Below are positions 1 to 10,081 of a DNA stretch of 64,000 bases, piece after piece; position 1 is the stretch's first letter; the number at the start of each line of letters is the position of its first letter. The notes beneath the pieces are model-generated. The model was not told where the DNA came from. It searched no databases and was given only the letters and a program-made list of their open reading frames with translations. This DNA comes from Caprimulgus europaeus (Eukaryota > Chordata > Aves > Caprimulgiformes > Caprimulgidae). The stretch spans positions 35,469,295 through 35,533,294 of the forward strand of contig OU015524.1 of the NCBI GenBank assembly GCA_907165065.1, read 5' to 3'. The translations under genes and the position numbers were made by a program.

Positions 1-1034
1 GAACATGGAAAACTACCGTTTTTTTCTGTGTGAGCTCCCAGCAGGGTAACTCGCTCTCTGTGTAAGGAAGCAGGGAGCTGGCTGGCAGAAAGGGCACAGT
101 CACAGCAAAGCTGACTTCCAAATTCTGGTGTGACAATCACCATTAGTAGAACTTTCATATGGGACTGATGAACTGTAATTATATGTAATTGAAGGAGGCA
201 GCTGAATGCTTACAGGATGACAGGATACTTTCTCTACTCTTACAGTACATTCAGGAGGATTTAACTGCAGACACAATCATAGAATGGTTTGAGTGCGAAG
301 GGACCTTTAAAGGCCATCTAGTCCAACCCTCTCTGCAATGAGCAGGGACATCTTAAACTAGGTCAGGTTGCTCAGAACCCTGTCCAACCTAACCTTGAAT
401 CATACTTCAAACTGGCTAATCGAGACCTTGTGCATGTTGTGTGCAACTCAAAAATCCATTCCTGCATGAAGGAACGCCATCTTTGAAGACTTAAACTTTT
501 ATTAAAGCATGTGCAATTTCTCCCTGTGAATGCAAACTGGGAAACCTTTTGGTAGGCCTAAATATCCCTACCATATGGAATACTGCATCTTAAAATTATT
601 TACCTGGCTATTACAATTACTTTAAAGCCTGTGTTAATTCTGAGAGACTAGCCAATGTGACATTGTAATGCTCTCAGGAACCCATGTGCAGACTGTCTAA
701 AGACCTGACTCATAGCTGAGAAGTCTTCAGCTCTGGACTTTGGTTGCAGATCATGTAATCTGAAGTGGAATTATTAGTTTTTTCCTTCTATCATTTATTT
801 GTGGGCACAAAAATGGCAGATACACCCTGGGAGGGTCCAGTCCTAGCTCTATTGACAGTACCCTCATTGCTGTGCTGTTCTGTACTTCCTATCTCTCTCC
901 AGAGTATTCCTTTCTGTTCTACAGCTACATTCCCTTCACTGTTATAATTCAGAAGTAGCATGGAACAAGTTATAATGTCAGGAACTCACAGTCATGTCTT
1001 AATTTATTTTAGTTCTAAAAAGGAAGTACAATAC
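1..1034 (-). other. LTBP1: LTBP1 intron (partial), downstream of local exon 10
   Basis: Begins with the GTATTG donor at 1034 and runs off the left edge. Apart from a CR1 LINE tail (about 275-410) I see only unique AT-rich sequence. The 60-codon ORF at 765-947 has no recognisable content. Confidence 0.85.
275..410 (-). mobile_element. CR1 LINE 3' end, truncated
   Basis: The plus strand reads AATCATAGAATGGTTTGAGT, then a GGGACCTTTAAAGGCCATCT block, then TAGTCCAACC and further blocks ending near CCAACCTAACCTTGAA. This is the reverse complement of the conserved 3' region of avian CR1, whose end carries ATTCTATG repeats, so the element lies on the minus strand with its 3' end at about 275. It is 5'-truncated and diverged, and similarity fades after about 410 (possibly 470). 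CR1 is the dominant avian LINE, which supports an avian source. Confidence 0.85.
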
Positions 1035-1133
1035 CTGTAACTTGAGTAGGTGCAATTACTTGACTTGCACTTGATGTAGAGACTTCAGGAGCAACTTCAA
1101 CAGGCAGAGGAGGAGATGTTTTCTCAATCACTA
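1035..1133 (-). CDS. LTBP1: LTBP1 exon (local exon 10): end of hinge
   Basis: Coding exon of 99 nt (phase 1-1), acceptor CCTACAG, donor CAG|GTATTG. The frame reads V, VIEKTSPPLPVEVAPEVST, then SSASQVIAPTQVT, ending with G of a split codon that should become Glu of the next (E)INEC cbEGF. The segment is Ser/Thr/Pro-rich without cysteines, a likely O-glycosylated stretch by composition. It matches the mammalian LTBP1 hinge closely. It is the last LTBP1 exon in the window; the first exon of the long cbEGF array should lie to the left of position 1. Confidence 0.94.
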
Positions 1134-1710
1134 CTGTAGGAAATGGAATGGAAATCAATCATATAAAAAAACCCCCACCCCTTAAAGTAGTCACACACGA
1201 CACCGAATGGGCCAGACACTATGGAGCTTTTAATTGCTTTATTCTGCTTAGATTTGGAGTAGAAAAATATAGTATAATTGGATTTTCCATCAGTCTACTG
1301 CTTGGGAAAGAATCTGAGGTGCTAAAGAAAGCAAGAACAATAGCAGAACTCATGCAGCAAAAGTTACAAATAAATCTAAAAGAAGTCACCTGAGTAAAAT
1401 TTCCTCTTGAAAGGGGTACAAGGCCTCAACTCTGCTGACATTAAAATTCTCATTTATGTAATCCAGGATATCACTTTTGCCTAAAATATGTCTTTGGTTC
1501 CTAACAAACCACTCAGCCAATGTCAACATCTCAATTCCTCCCACTCAGCTTCCATGATTTCCCCCCACCCCTCGTATTCTGGATCATGGGAAAATTGCTT
1601 GTGAAGCCACAATCAATTTGTTATTAACCTCTGTTACAATTGCTTCCTTCCCATCCTTTGAAGAATTGTAAGCACTGTCTCATACTAAAAGACAAGTAAA
1701 AACAAGTTAC
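1134..1710 (-). other. LTBP1: LTBP1 intron 9-10
   Basis: 577-nt intron with GTAACT donor and CCTACAG acceptor. An open plus-strand frame at 1148-1393 (81 codons) has no recognisable domain. Nothing else seen. Confidence 0.85.
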
Positions 1711-1813
1711 CTGGAAACTGTGGATGCAGGTTAATTGTTGAAATTCCAGGAGAAAGCTGAGGCTGCCCAGGCTCTAGATAAGGCTGCTTTTCTTGATCAA
1801 GGGAAGCTAATTC
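1711..1813 (-). CDS. LTBP1: LTBP1 exon (local exon 9): hinge
   Basis: Coding exon of 103 nt, phase 0 in and phase 1 out, acceptor TTTTAG, donor CAG|GTAACT. It reads ELASLDQEKQPYLEPGQPQL then SPGISTINLHPQFP plus one base of a split Val codon. It has no cysteine and is rich in Pro, Gln and Ser. The LEPGQPQLSPGISTI core is almost identical to mammalian LTBP1. This is the second half of the flexible hinge. The 23-nt microexon and this exon together total 126 nt, so skipping both would keep the frame, while skipping either alone would not. Confidence 0.94.
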
Positions 1814-2817
1814 CTAAAAGAATAAATAAAAATTTGCATTCTGGAAACATTCTCTGAATTCAGCTATCATAACAAACTCCTCCAAACATACTCCACAAGC
1901 TCCTGGTTTGAGAAATGAGCATTCTCACATGAGTGGCTTTTGATAGAAGATGGTTAATTACCACCAATTTAAGCCTGAAAGAACATGGAATACTGTCTTT
2001 ACACAATAGTATACAATTTAACATTGATTTTATTTGAAGTAGCCATTTCATTAAGCTTCCAACTGTATTTTTTGTTTTCTCCCTCCATAGTTCTCCCATC
2101 CTCTGGTCTTTAATTGCTTATGAATAGTATTTAATTGCAGATCAGCATCACATAAAAGCATACAATCACATGTCTCCAAGTCTTTGACCACTGTGAAAGG
2201 TTCTCTCTTAGCTATTGCACTGATCATCTCACTTTCATAAAAGTGTTAGATGCTTGTAAGTCTTCAGGGAAATTAAATAAAGTAGAGCTGTAGTTATTCC
2301 TAATGCATGCCTTTATCTTCAGCATAGAGAACCTGGAACCTCCAGAATGGGGGACTTAAAACAGATATGCACCAGCTCTTCTCCACTGAATACACACTAA
2401 CCCTAAAATCACTAGGAAACTAATTTAAGCATTAATACAAGTCTCTTAAGCAGGTGTCATGAACGCTTCTTAAAGCTTCATACTGTTTCTTTCCAACTCA
2501 TTTTCTCTAGCTGCCAGTGGCTCTCCTTCATGCTGTCTGCATTATTCAATATCCTCTTTAAAATACCCTGAATGGAATAGACCAATATAATACTACATGC
2601 TCCAGCAACGGCCTAAAGAGAGGGTAATCTCTTTCCTGTACCTCACTACCTGCCTGTTGTTAATAACATGAGCTCTTTTTGCCTCAAGGTTTGCGCTGTA
2701 AGTCCACAGCAAGTTGTTTGTTCCTCATAAATCCTAAGTCCTTTTCAGAGTTATCATATCACATCTCGTACACATGGTCTGCATTCTAATTCCTAGGTAA
2801 ATCACATCATGTTTTAC
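1814..2817 (-). other. LTBP1: LTBP1 intron 8-9
   Basis: 1004-nt intron between the microexon (GTAAAA donor) and local exon 9 (TTTTAG acceptor). Unique AT-rich sequence; no repeat recognised. Confidence 0.85.
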
Positions 2818-2840
2818 CTGATCAGGGGCTGCAGTTGCCA
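2818..2840 (-). CDS. LTBP1: LTBP1 23-nt microexon (local exon 8): hinge
   Basis: A 23-nt coding microexon, phase 1 in and phase 0 out. Direct splicing of local exon 7 to local exon 9 reads into TGA after five codons, so a bridging exon had to be sought. The intron between them contains TTTTAG (AG at 2842-2841), then TG GCA ACT GCA GCC CCT, GAT CAG, then GTAAAA. With the preceding G it encodes VATAAPDQ, which joins QE upstream and ELASLDQEK downstream. That matches the EVATAPPEKE-type sequence I recall for mammalian LTBP1. The flanking sites are consensus and the frame is restored exactly. The residue match, splice sites and frame logic together make this convincing despite its size. Confidence 0.9.
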
Positions 2841-4847
2841 CTAAAACCAGAAAGAAAAGAGAAAATTAATCAGTCTTCACATAACATTTATTTGTACATT
2901 CTATGTAAAACTACTAGCACATTTGAAAGTGGTTGTTGCCATCGCAGAAAAATTTCATGCTCTAACTTCATTCCAAAATGGTGCAAATTTGCAGCAGCAT
3001 TCCTGAAGCAAGCATAAAAACTAACCTGAAACCAGAATAAGATTCTACACACTGGCTGATGCTTATGATTATTTACTCGGTATTCAGGTGCCTTATAAGT
3101 TTCTCAATTGTTTAATTGTTTGCTTAGAAACAGTCCAAGAAACACACAGGTTATTAACTCACTGATTAAACTTCTAAAAATTCCTTCCAAGGAATATCAA
3201 CATTTGTAAATATTTTAAAGGTAAATTAATATAATAATAATATATAATTAACCATTAACAAATTTGCAAGAATTTATTACAAAAAAATCATAAAATCAAG
3301 TTTTGAAATTTGCCTTTTCTTTAAGCAAGCAAAAGTGGTTTAGTGTTTTTTTTCTCTCCACGAAGGTGACACTTTTCTGCGAAGGAGAGGTAGAAATTTC
3401 ATGAGTTCTTATCTTCCATTGCAGTTTGCCTTTTTTGAATTTGTCTTTTACTGATAAAAACATATATGCATCTTTAAAAAAAATCTGTAAGAATGTTTTT
3501 CTTTTCACAATCAACATTTTCCACAGAATAGATTAAAAAAAAAAAAAAATCACTCTTCTTGCTCCAGTTTCTTCAGGATTAGTGGGAAGTCTGATTATCA
3601 GAACTGGGAGAACTTCTAAAAAATCTCAAAAATTCCAAATGCAGCATATCAAAAAATGGAATACAAAATTCAAACATGTTTACATGGCATTACTGATTTA
3701 CAGTAAGCATATTTACAGTAAGCATATTTTACAGTATGCTCACTTACAGTAAGCATATTTTTTAAAGTTTTTTATTTAAAAAAATATCTTTTTTTCTTCA
3801 GATTTACTAGAATGTGGCAATCTTGCTAATTACTGAAGTCTTATTTTAGCAAATGATATATCATTTTTTTCCAACACAGAAAAGCTCAGAGGTTTATGGG
3901 AGATTTTATAATCCAGCACAGTCTGTAAGTATATTTGAATGTCTTAATTTTTTTTCCAGATTCAGTTTAGCTCCATTTTCCTTTTGAAAGCAAAATTAGA
4001 ACAGTGATTTTAACATGTTGCACAGAATTTTGCAAGGTCAGCTGACTGAAATTCTTTCTGATAATGGCCTGACATATAGATACACAACTGCTACTTGGAA
4101 ATAACCGATTAAGTTCTCAATATCATGAGAGGCTTCTTCTGCAATGTATTTCTTCTTGTCTACAGTTAGTTTGTGCCAAGTTTGCTGACAGTGTATTTAT
4201 AATAGTGCTGCTTTCTGCATTTCTTTGCTTCTGCATTTGTTTTAGACTCAGGACAATCTTGGCTGCTACAAGTTCTATGAGGAGCTTGCAGGAAACAAAG
4301 TCTAAGAAAAATATCTTAGAGGAGTTAACTAATCATTTAACAGCCCAGCAGAGAGGGGCTGATCCAACACAGTCATGCTGATGGAGTGCACAGCTGTAGG
4401 GATAAGAGCAGAGCTCATGAAGGGGATGCATGCCCACCTCAGGTGGTGCTAATCTACAAGAGTGTACAGAAGGAAGATGATGAAAACCCCTTAGGTTCTG
4501 CCACCCTAAATACTTGTAAATCAAAGCATGAGTTGAGTCCTTTGTTATATGTCAGAGATGATAAATACCTTCATAAAAGTCTTACAACAAATATTTACTA
4601 TTTTTTATAATAAAAATTAGTAAAATTAAAACAGTGTCTCTCCATGTCGTTCTCAGTATCTGATAAGAGCTATACATAAAATTTCTGAAGTAAATAATGT
4701 AACACAATACACTCCATGACATGGGATCCTCTGCTGTAGGAAGTGACACCTCTTTGTCCTGCACTCTACACAGCTACTCTGCAAAGAAATATACCATTAA
4801 AGACACATGCACAGAAATATAGAAAGACTATATTTTCCCACTCTCAC
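2841..4847 (-). other. LTBP1: LTBP1 intron 7-8
   Basis: 2007-nt intron with GTGAGA donor and TTTTAG acceptor. It contains a 15-A homopolymer at 3535-3549 and a short tandem repeat at 3697-3757. Confidence 0.85.
3697..3757. repeat. Tandem repeat, about 15-bp unit, four copies
   Basis: TTTACAGTAAGCATA occurs exactly twice back to back (3697-3711, 3712-3726). A diverged third copy follows with TACAGTATGCTCAC, then a fourth near-exact copy (3744-3757). Intronic minisatellite-like array. Confidence 0.9.
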
Positions 4848-5081
4848 CTTCTTGCACAGCCATCTCAGTCTCACTTTTCTGTGAGAAGGTCAGTGCCTCC
4901 ACTGGCTCTTCCTTTGCTGGGAGAGGTGGAGGAGAAGTACCTTTAGCAACAGGTTGAGTAATCGGGGTCTTGCCAATGACAGGTGGCTGTACTCTAACTG
5001 CAGGGTGATGATATAGCTTGTTTCTGTGAGGGCCAGAAACCGTATAACCCATTCCACCAGGGCAGATTTCCTTAAAAGCAG
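4848..5081 (-). CDS. LTBP1: LTBP1 exon (local exon 7): end of TB domain and start of the hinge
   Basis: Coding exon of 234 nt (phase 1-1), acceptor ATCTAG, donor AAG|GTGAGA. It starts by completing Ala, then AFKEICPGGMGYTVSGPHRN, supplying TB cysteine 8. A cysteine-free, Pro- and Lys-rich stretch follows: TQPVAKGTSPPPLPAKEEPV then EALTFSQKSETEMAVQE. This is the hinge between the first TB domain and the long cbEGF array, known in LTBP1 as protease-sensitive. SPPPLPAKEEPVEALTFS matches mammalian LTBP1 closely, while the residues on either side differ, as expected for a disordered linker. The last G is completed by the microexon at 2840-2818. Confidence 0.95.
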
Positions 5082-8000
5082 CTAGATTTGAGATGGGAAA
5101 ATATTCCTTTTAGGAGTCTAAAAGTGCAATATGTTGACATAGTGGAAAATATAATGACTAACCACTAATAAATTTAATCTTATATTGTACATACATTTTT
5201 ACAAAAAACTACTTAAAGACAAGCTATGCATTGCATGCTAATATGAATGAGCATTCTCCCAAAAGCACGTTCTGGCTGTTATTTCCAGGAGGTTTCCACC
5301 TTGGGTTACCATCTCTCTTCAGTTATGTTTAATTTATCATTATCTCAAGATAATTTTTTGTATTAATCTTCTTCAAACAGTATATCCTTTCTGAATATGA
5401 ATTTAGATATGCAAATTGTCATAATCATTTACATTGCATAAGGAATGAAGATCACTATTTCTATCATTCTCTTTTTGTTGAAACCAAAGGAAAAAAGCTC
5501 ACTATCCTGCACTAGAGGAACAGAATATCAACCAGTAACAATGTTAATTCACAGGATCCCATCTGACTACAACCGAGGTCTGATACCAGCCCTGATCCAA
5601 ATTCCATTGAATTGAGTAAGTTTTTCCGCTGACCTCTGGATAAAAAAAAGATGGGGATCATAAAAAGCCAAACTGCCACTGGAAAACAGGGGAAATAATC
5701 TCATTTATAAAGCAGCTACAGAAAAAGGTAATGTAAGTCAGGGAGCAGCACCTGCTCTGATCTCTGCAGCTGCTCTACATGAGCATCAGGTTTTGCAGTC
5801 CTAGTGGAAAGACTAGAATGAAAAAGAAATACACATCAGCCTTCCTCCCCATCAAAGATAATAGCTATGTGCTGTCAGGGAAAGGGAGACCTTCAGGAGT
5901 CTTGAGGGGCCAGTGCTTCATTGTCCTCATTGCTCTAGGTAAAGCTGTGTTGGGATGAAACACCAAAGATTTAGTCTCCCATGTGCTCGATGTGATTTCT
6001 TACAGCTTCCTAAGAGATGTGCAGACTGGGGCATTGGTAAGTTCACAAATTCTGCTTTGAACACATCAGGGTTTTAAAATTAATTAGCATCTAAAATAAA
6101 ACCACAAAATACTAGCTATAGGTATTCCACAGATAAATTAATTAAATTATACATTAAATTGCAGTATGCATTAATTGCATACTGTGTTCTGATGATATTT
6201 CTGACAGAAAAGATGAAGGATGAAACTGATTAAATTGAGTGCATTCAGAATGATGAAATACTTTTTGTTGGAAAATGCTAATATCAAAACTTGCCACAAA
6301 AGCACCCAACTGAGGGTGGGAATTCTGGTCAATGGAGGAAGACAGAGAATTTGATGCCTGTCCCTTCAAACACATACTTAGGATGCAGGAAATCTTGTTT
6401 CAGGTCATTCACTCAAATGCAACATAGAACTGTGAGCTTTGCTAAGTGCTCTCAGTACCTGGGTATACAAAGCTGGGACTCTCTCAGTCCCTCTTTTGGA
6501 ACTGGTCTACTTCGTACAAATATTTTAAAAACTAACAGAGAGTGAGATCATGGCTTTTTAATTCAATGACTCAAATTAACATGGGATTCTGCAGTACATA
6601 CATTACCCCATTTTGGAGTATCCCACTTTCACACATTTTTCATAGAAAACTCTGAAAGATTATGAACTTAACCTGTTACAGAAAGGAACATGTTTTTAAA
6701 TCATGAAAGTTGTCATGAAATGGGAAAAATGTTTCCCACACAGCTCATCAGAATTTTCTATTCACAAATTTTCTCTCTGAAGTCTTTTCATTAAGAAAAA
6801 TCACTAAAAAATCAATTCCACATACCATTCAATGATGTCCTTTTTATGACTAGAGAACAGTCAACACTGCAAAAAGATATCCCTAATCCAGAACACACAC
6901 AAGTGGGCATAAAGCCTCATGTAATATACTCACAGATGTAAAGCACCTGCATTTAAATTGCAAGTCATCTGATGAGAATATATTTTTTTTTCTCTCCATT
7001 AAACAGCCACAGAAATATTATTTATCTGAAAGCTAACTGGACTTTTAAAATCCTAACCAGTGAACTAGCAACCCAATGGTCATGTAGGAAACAACGGCTT
7101 TAGAAATCAATTGAAATACTCAAAAATGTTGGTCACTTCCAATTCTGTAAGCCCAACCTGAAAAGAGTAAGGAATCTGCTGCTTTCACCTGCTAGCTGTC
7201 TCTGACGCTAGCTGTGTATTTCCTAACGCAGCTAGTTTTGGAATTCTGAATCTTTATCAAATACTCCAGAGAAATACATGACCTTTGTCATAACAGTGCT
7301 ATCTGCAGCAGTGATTTCAGTAAGAACAGTGGATTATCATTACAAATCCCTGTGCTAAAATGTCGAACAGGCTGGACATCACGTATATTGCAATAAGCAA
7401 TGATGCTTTTAAAAAAAATTAATTTGACCATAACTTTGGACAAAAAATAATATTCAATTGATTTTGACTAAAGACTCCAACTATGGTCATTTAAGTATTA
7501 AGCAGAATTGGGGAATAGAAGGGACTTGAAAGCAGCAATTAGTATCTATAATATGTGGTACCTTAATCTGTGAGCAGCCTAAATGAGAGTGGTGACCAAC
7601 CAAGCTATTATTTTCCAAGTCCTTATATATTTAAAAATCATCAGAACTCCAAGAGAACACTGATAATACAAGTGAGCTTTATGTATCAAGTAAGGAATTG
7701 TTTAAGTGAAAGGTGGCATAAAATGTTTAACTACCAGTTTACTGTTAAGAGGCAACACCATACTTAGCACATTCCTGAAAATGGATGGTAAAGATACGGA
7801 GAAAGTTTAGAAAGCAGAGATACTTCCATACATATCCCACTAACTGTAATGTAAACTACCACACATGTCATTCTGTAACCTAAATCTCAAAAACTGCCAT
7901 CCTTTCACTGGTTCCTTTAACATCTGAAGAGTAAAAATCAGATTTTGGGTTAATTTGCCTATATCTATAATCAGAATATGATGTACAATGGAGAATCAAA

Positions 8001-8272
8001 GTCCAAGGACATATTCTCAGATGCAAATATCAATAATCTGGAATTCTCTCACATATCCTTTGTTTTAATCACAAATTCCTATAAACAAAAATACTATATA
8101 TGTGACAATTCTGCTACCATGCAGAGCACTGTCATAATTTACTGATGGATACTGATGGATACTAATAAAATCAGTTATTGGATTTTTATTTTTTTTTAAT
8201 GCATGCATAAAAAATACTGGGGTGTGGGAGGCACAGGGTTACGTGCTCATATTTTTAATGGGCAGTTCTTAC
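5082..8272 (-). other. LTBP1: LTBP1 intron 6-7
   Basis: 3191-nt intron with GTAAGA donor and ATCTAG acceptor. Unique AT-rich sequence including a small direct duplication of ACTGATGGAT at 8141-8160. No gene or mobile element recognised. Confidence 0.85.
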
Positions 8273-8440
8273 CTGTCCCTGGAAGCGGACACTTCTCGCA
8301 GTGCGGGCCCCAGGCTTTGCCGACACTGCAACAGCAAAGCTGCTTGCTGAGCTGAACAGAAAGAGGATGCATGCACTGCTTTCCTGCACTGACAAACCGG
8401 TAGCAGGGTCCTTTCTCTTCAGCAACTACAGGATTATCAG
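8273..8440 (-). CDS. LTBP1: LTBP1 exon (local exon 6): first canonical TB (8-Cys) domain, cysteines 1-7
   Basis: Coding exon of 168 nt, phase 1-1, acceptor TTGCAG, donor CAG|GTAAGA. After the split Pro codon the frame reads [55 protein letters not shown]. The CCC triplet flanked by W and a CxxC pair is the hallmark of a TB/8-Cys module. The eighth cysteine is in the next exon (KEICPGG). In LTBP1 this TB is not the propeptide-binding one: LAP disulphide-links to the next TB, downstream of the window. The 97-codon ORF running from 8540 to 8247 is this exon with intron at both ends. Confidence 0.96.
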
Positions 8441-9958
8441 CTGCAATGAAAGTGGATAAGATTGTACTGTTCACATGAAAAGCAAAACAGAGACACATCA
8501 CTAAATTTCCAACACCAGTTAAATGGATTAATATTACCATCTACACAAGTTTTAATTCAAACACCTATCTCAAGCCATATTCACAACATAAAGTACATTC
8601 TCATTTCACACTCCTGAATTCCACACCATTGTAGACCAAGATCATAAAAAACCAGCAGTTGGCATGCTGCCACCGTAAAGAGTCAGTATCAGCTCTCACA
8701 CTTGGATGTAAGTCCACCTGCTGAAAACTAAGGTCAGTTACTGGCAACATACAGCTGTGTGAAGCTACATAGCCACTGGAACTTTCAGCTGTAAACAGGC
8801 TATATAAGTAAGACTGTGAAAGGATTAAGTGTCACACATGACACTTTCTTAATAAAAGAGACTATTATATATTTACATTTTGTTGCACTTTGTTTTAATG
8901 TGGAAGAGACAAAGGCCACAAGCTATGACTAGTATGAGGTAAGAGGAAGCTCAGATCCATCCACCTTTTTAACTTATGCATCCACATTAACGCACAGTTA
9001 ACAGTTCTGGGTAGTATGTCCATTTAACTAAAAAAATACAAAGACTATCTGATTTTCAATATGACATGTAAAAGCAAAAATGAAAAACAACTCATTTTTT
9101 CTGATGTTAAATTGAAAAGTGATAAATTCTTCAAAATGCTGAAGAATATTCTCAGTAATTTAATGTCATTAACTAGTAGTATAAGATAATTATGCTGAAA
9201 AATGAAAGAATCCACCTATGGCTCTATATCATACTTTATTTTATAAATCTAAAGATAGCTCAGATAAAGAGCTTAGGAAATGCAGTATTCTTCACTTGTA
9301 AATATTCTTCCCAAAAAACTTGAAGTGAAAAATTCCGTTGTTCTCTATGCCTTCTTTTCTTCTTGCTGAAGTAGTTGATTTTAAACCAAGTAAAAGCTGA
9401 TTAACAAAGTAAAATATTTGCATTCATGCTGCTCACAACTTTTTCTTTCTCCTAATTCCTTCTTAATTTTTAATCCTTCTTAATCAGAAGGAAAATGAGC
9501 CAAAGATCATCCTGGGCTGAATGTTTAGTAATGGGAACTACCCAGGTCAAAGCTGCAGAGGTGGAAGAGGGGAGGGCAGGACACAAAGATGAGTTTGGCT
9601 GGGGAACTAGCAGGGAGGGGGAAAGATGATTGTAGGAAGGAGAACTTCAGGCTGGTGAGAAAGACCGAGTGTATGAGGAGGCTGGATGTGGCCTTAAAGG
9701 TTTTGTGACAAGAAAACCAGGAAAAGAAGGCAAGGAACCTGGGCAGCCACCGGTGGAGACCAAGGCTTCCAGAACAAAGAGACAGAAAAGAGGCATGAGG
9801 ACCAAGATTGACTAAATAAATTGAATGAACTGGGAAAAGGAGCAGCAACAGCAAAAAAGATGGGGACAGCTTAGAAGAGTTGGGGCCAGTCAAATAAATC
9901 CTCATCTAAAGTACAACTAAGTAGCTATTTTGGTACTTTGATTTGCACTATTACTTAC
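8441..9958 (-). other. LTBP1: LTBP1 intron 5-6
   Basis: 1518-nt intron with GTAAGT donor and TTGCAG acceptor. Its donor-proximal part (about 9540-9890) is purine-rich on the plus strand, so pyrimidine-rich in the transcript. Confidence 0.85.
9540..9890. repeat. Purine-rich (plus strand) low-complexity tract
   Basis: About 350 bp dominated by A and G on the plus strand, with pieces such as GGAAGAGGGGAGGG and GGGAGGGGGAAAG. In the LTBP1 transcript it reads as a long C/U-rich tract beginning about 70 nt after the local exon 5 donor. The skew produces a spurious 126-codon Leu/Ser/Phe-rich ORF on the minus strand (9905-9525). Confidence 0.7.
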
Positions 9959-10081
9959 GTATGCATCTTGAGAGGGTAGGATCTGGCACAAATCCCATCT
10001 TGCAGGTACACCTGTAGCTGCCCATGGTATTCAAGCACTCACCATTAGGGCATACTCCCTGTAACTGACACTCATTGATAT
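9959..10081 (-). CDS. LTBP1: LTBP1 exon (local exon 5): first calcium-binding EGF domain
   Basis: Coding exon of exactly 123 nt (41 codons, phase 1-1), acceptor CCCACAG, donor AC|GTAAGT. It encodes one complete cbEGF: DINECQLQGVCPNGECLNTM, GSYRCTCKMGF, VPDPTLSRCI. The DINE calcium ligands and all six cysteines are present. The CLNTMGSYRCTC segment fits the C-x-[DN]-x4-[FY]-x-C-x-C consensus for Asp/Asn beta-hydroxylation. One exon per EGF with symmetrical phase 1 is typical of the fibrillin/LTBP family. In LTBP1 this cbEGF sits between the hybrid domain and the first TB domain. It contains no ORF long enough to be listed by a simple search. Confidence 0.96.

Noticed and set aside
1148..1393. 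81-codon plus-strand ORF next to the last exon
   Set aside because: Antisense intronic ORF without recognisable sequence.
9525..9905. 126-codon Leu/Ser/Phe-rich minus-strand ORF that looks like a membrane protein
   Set aside because: It is a by-product of the purine-rich plus-strand tract, lies in an LTBP1 intron, and has no domain or splice support.
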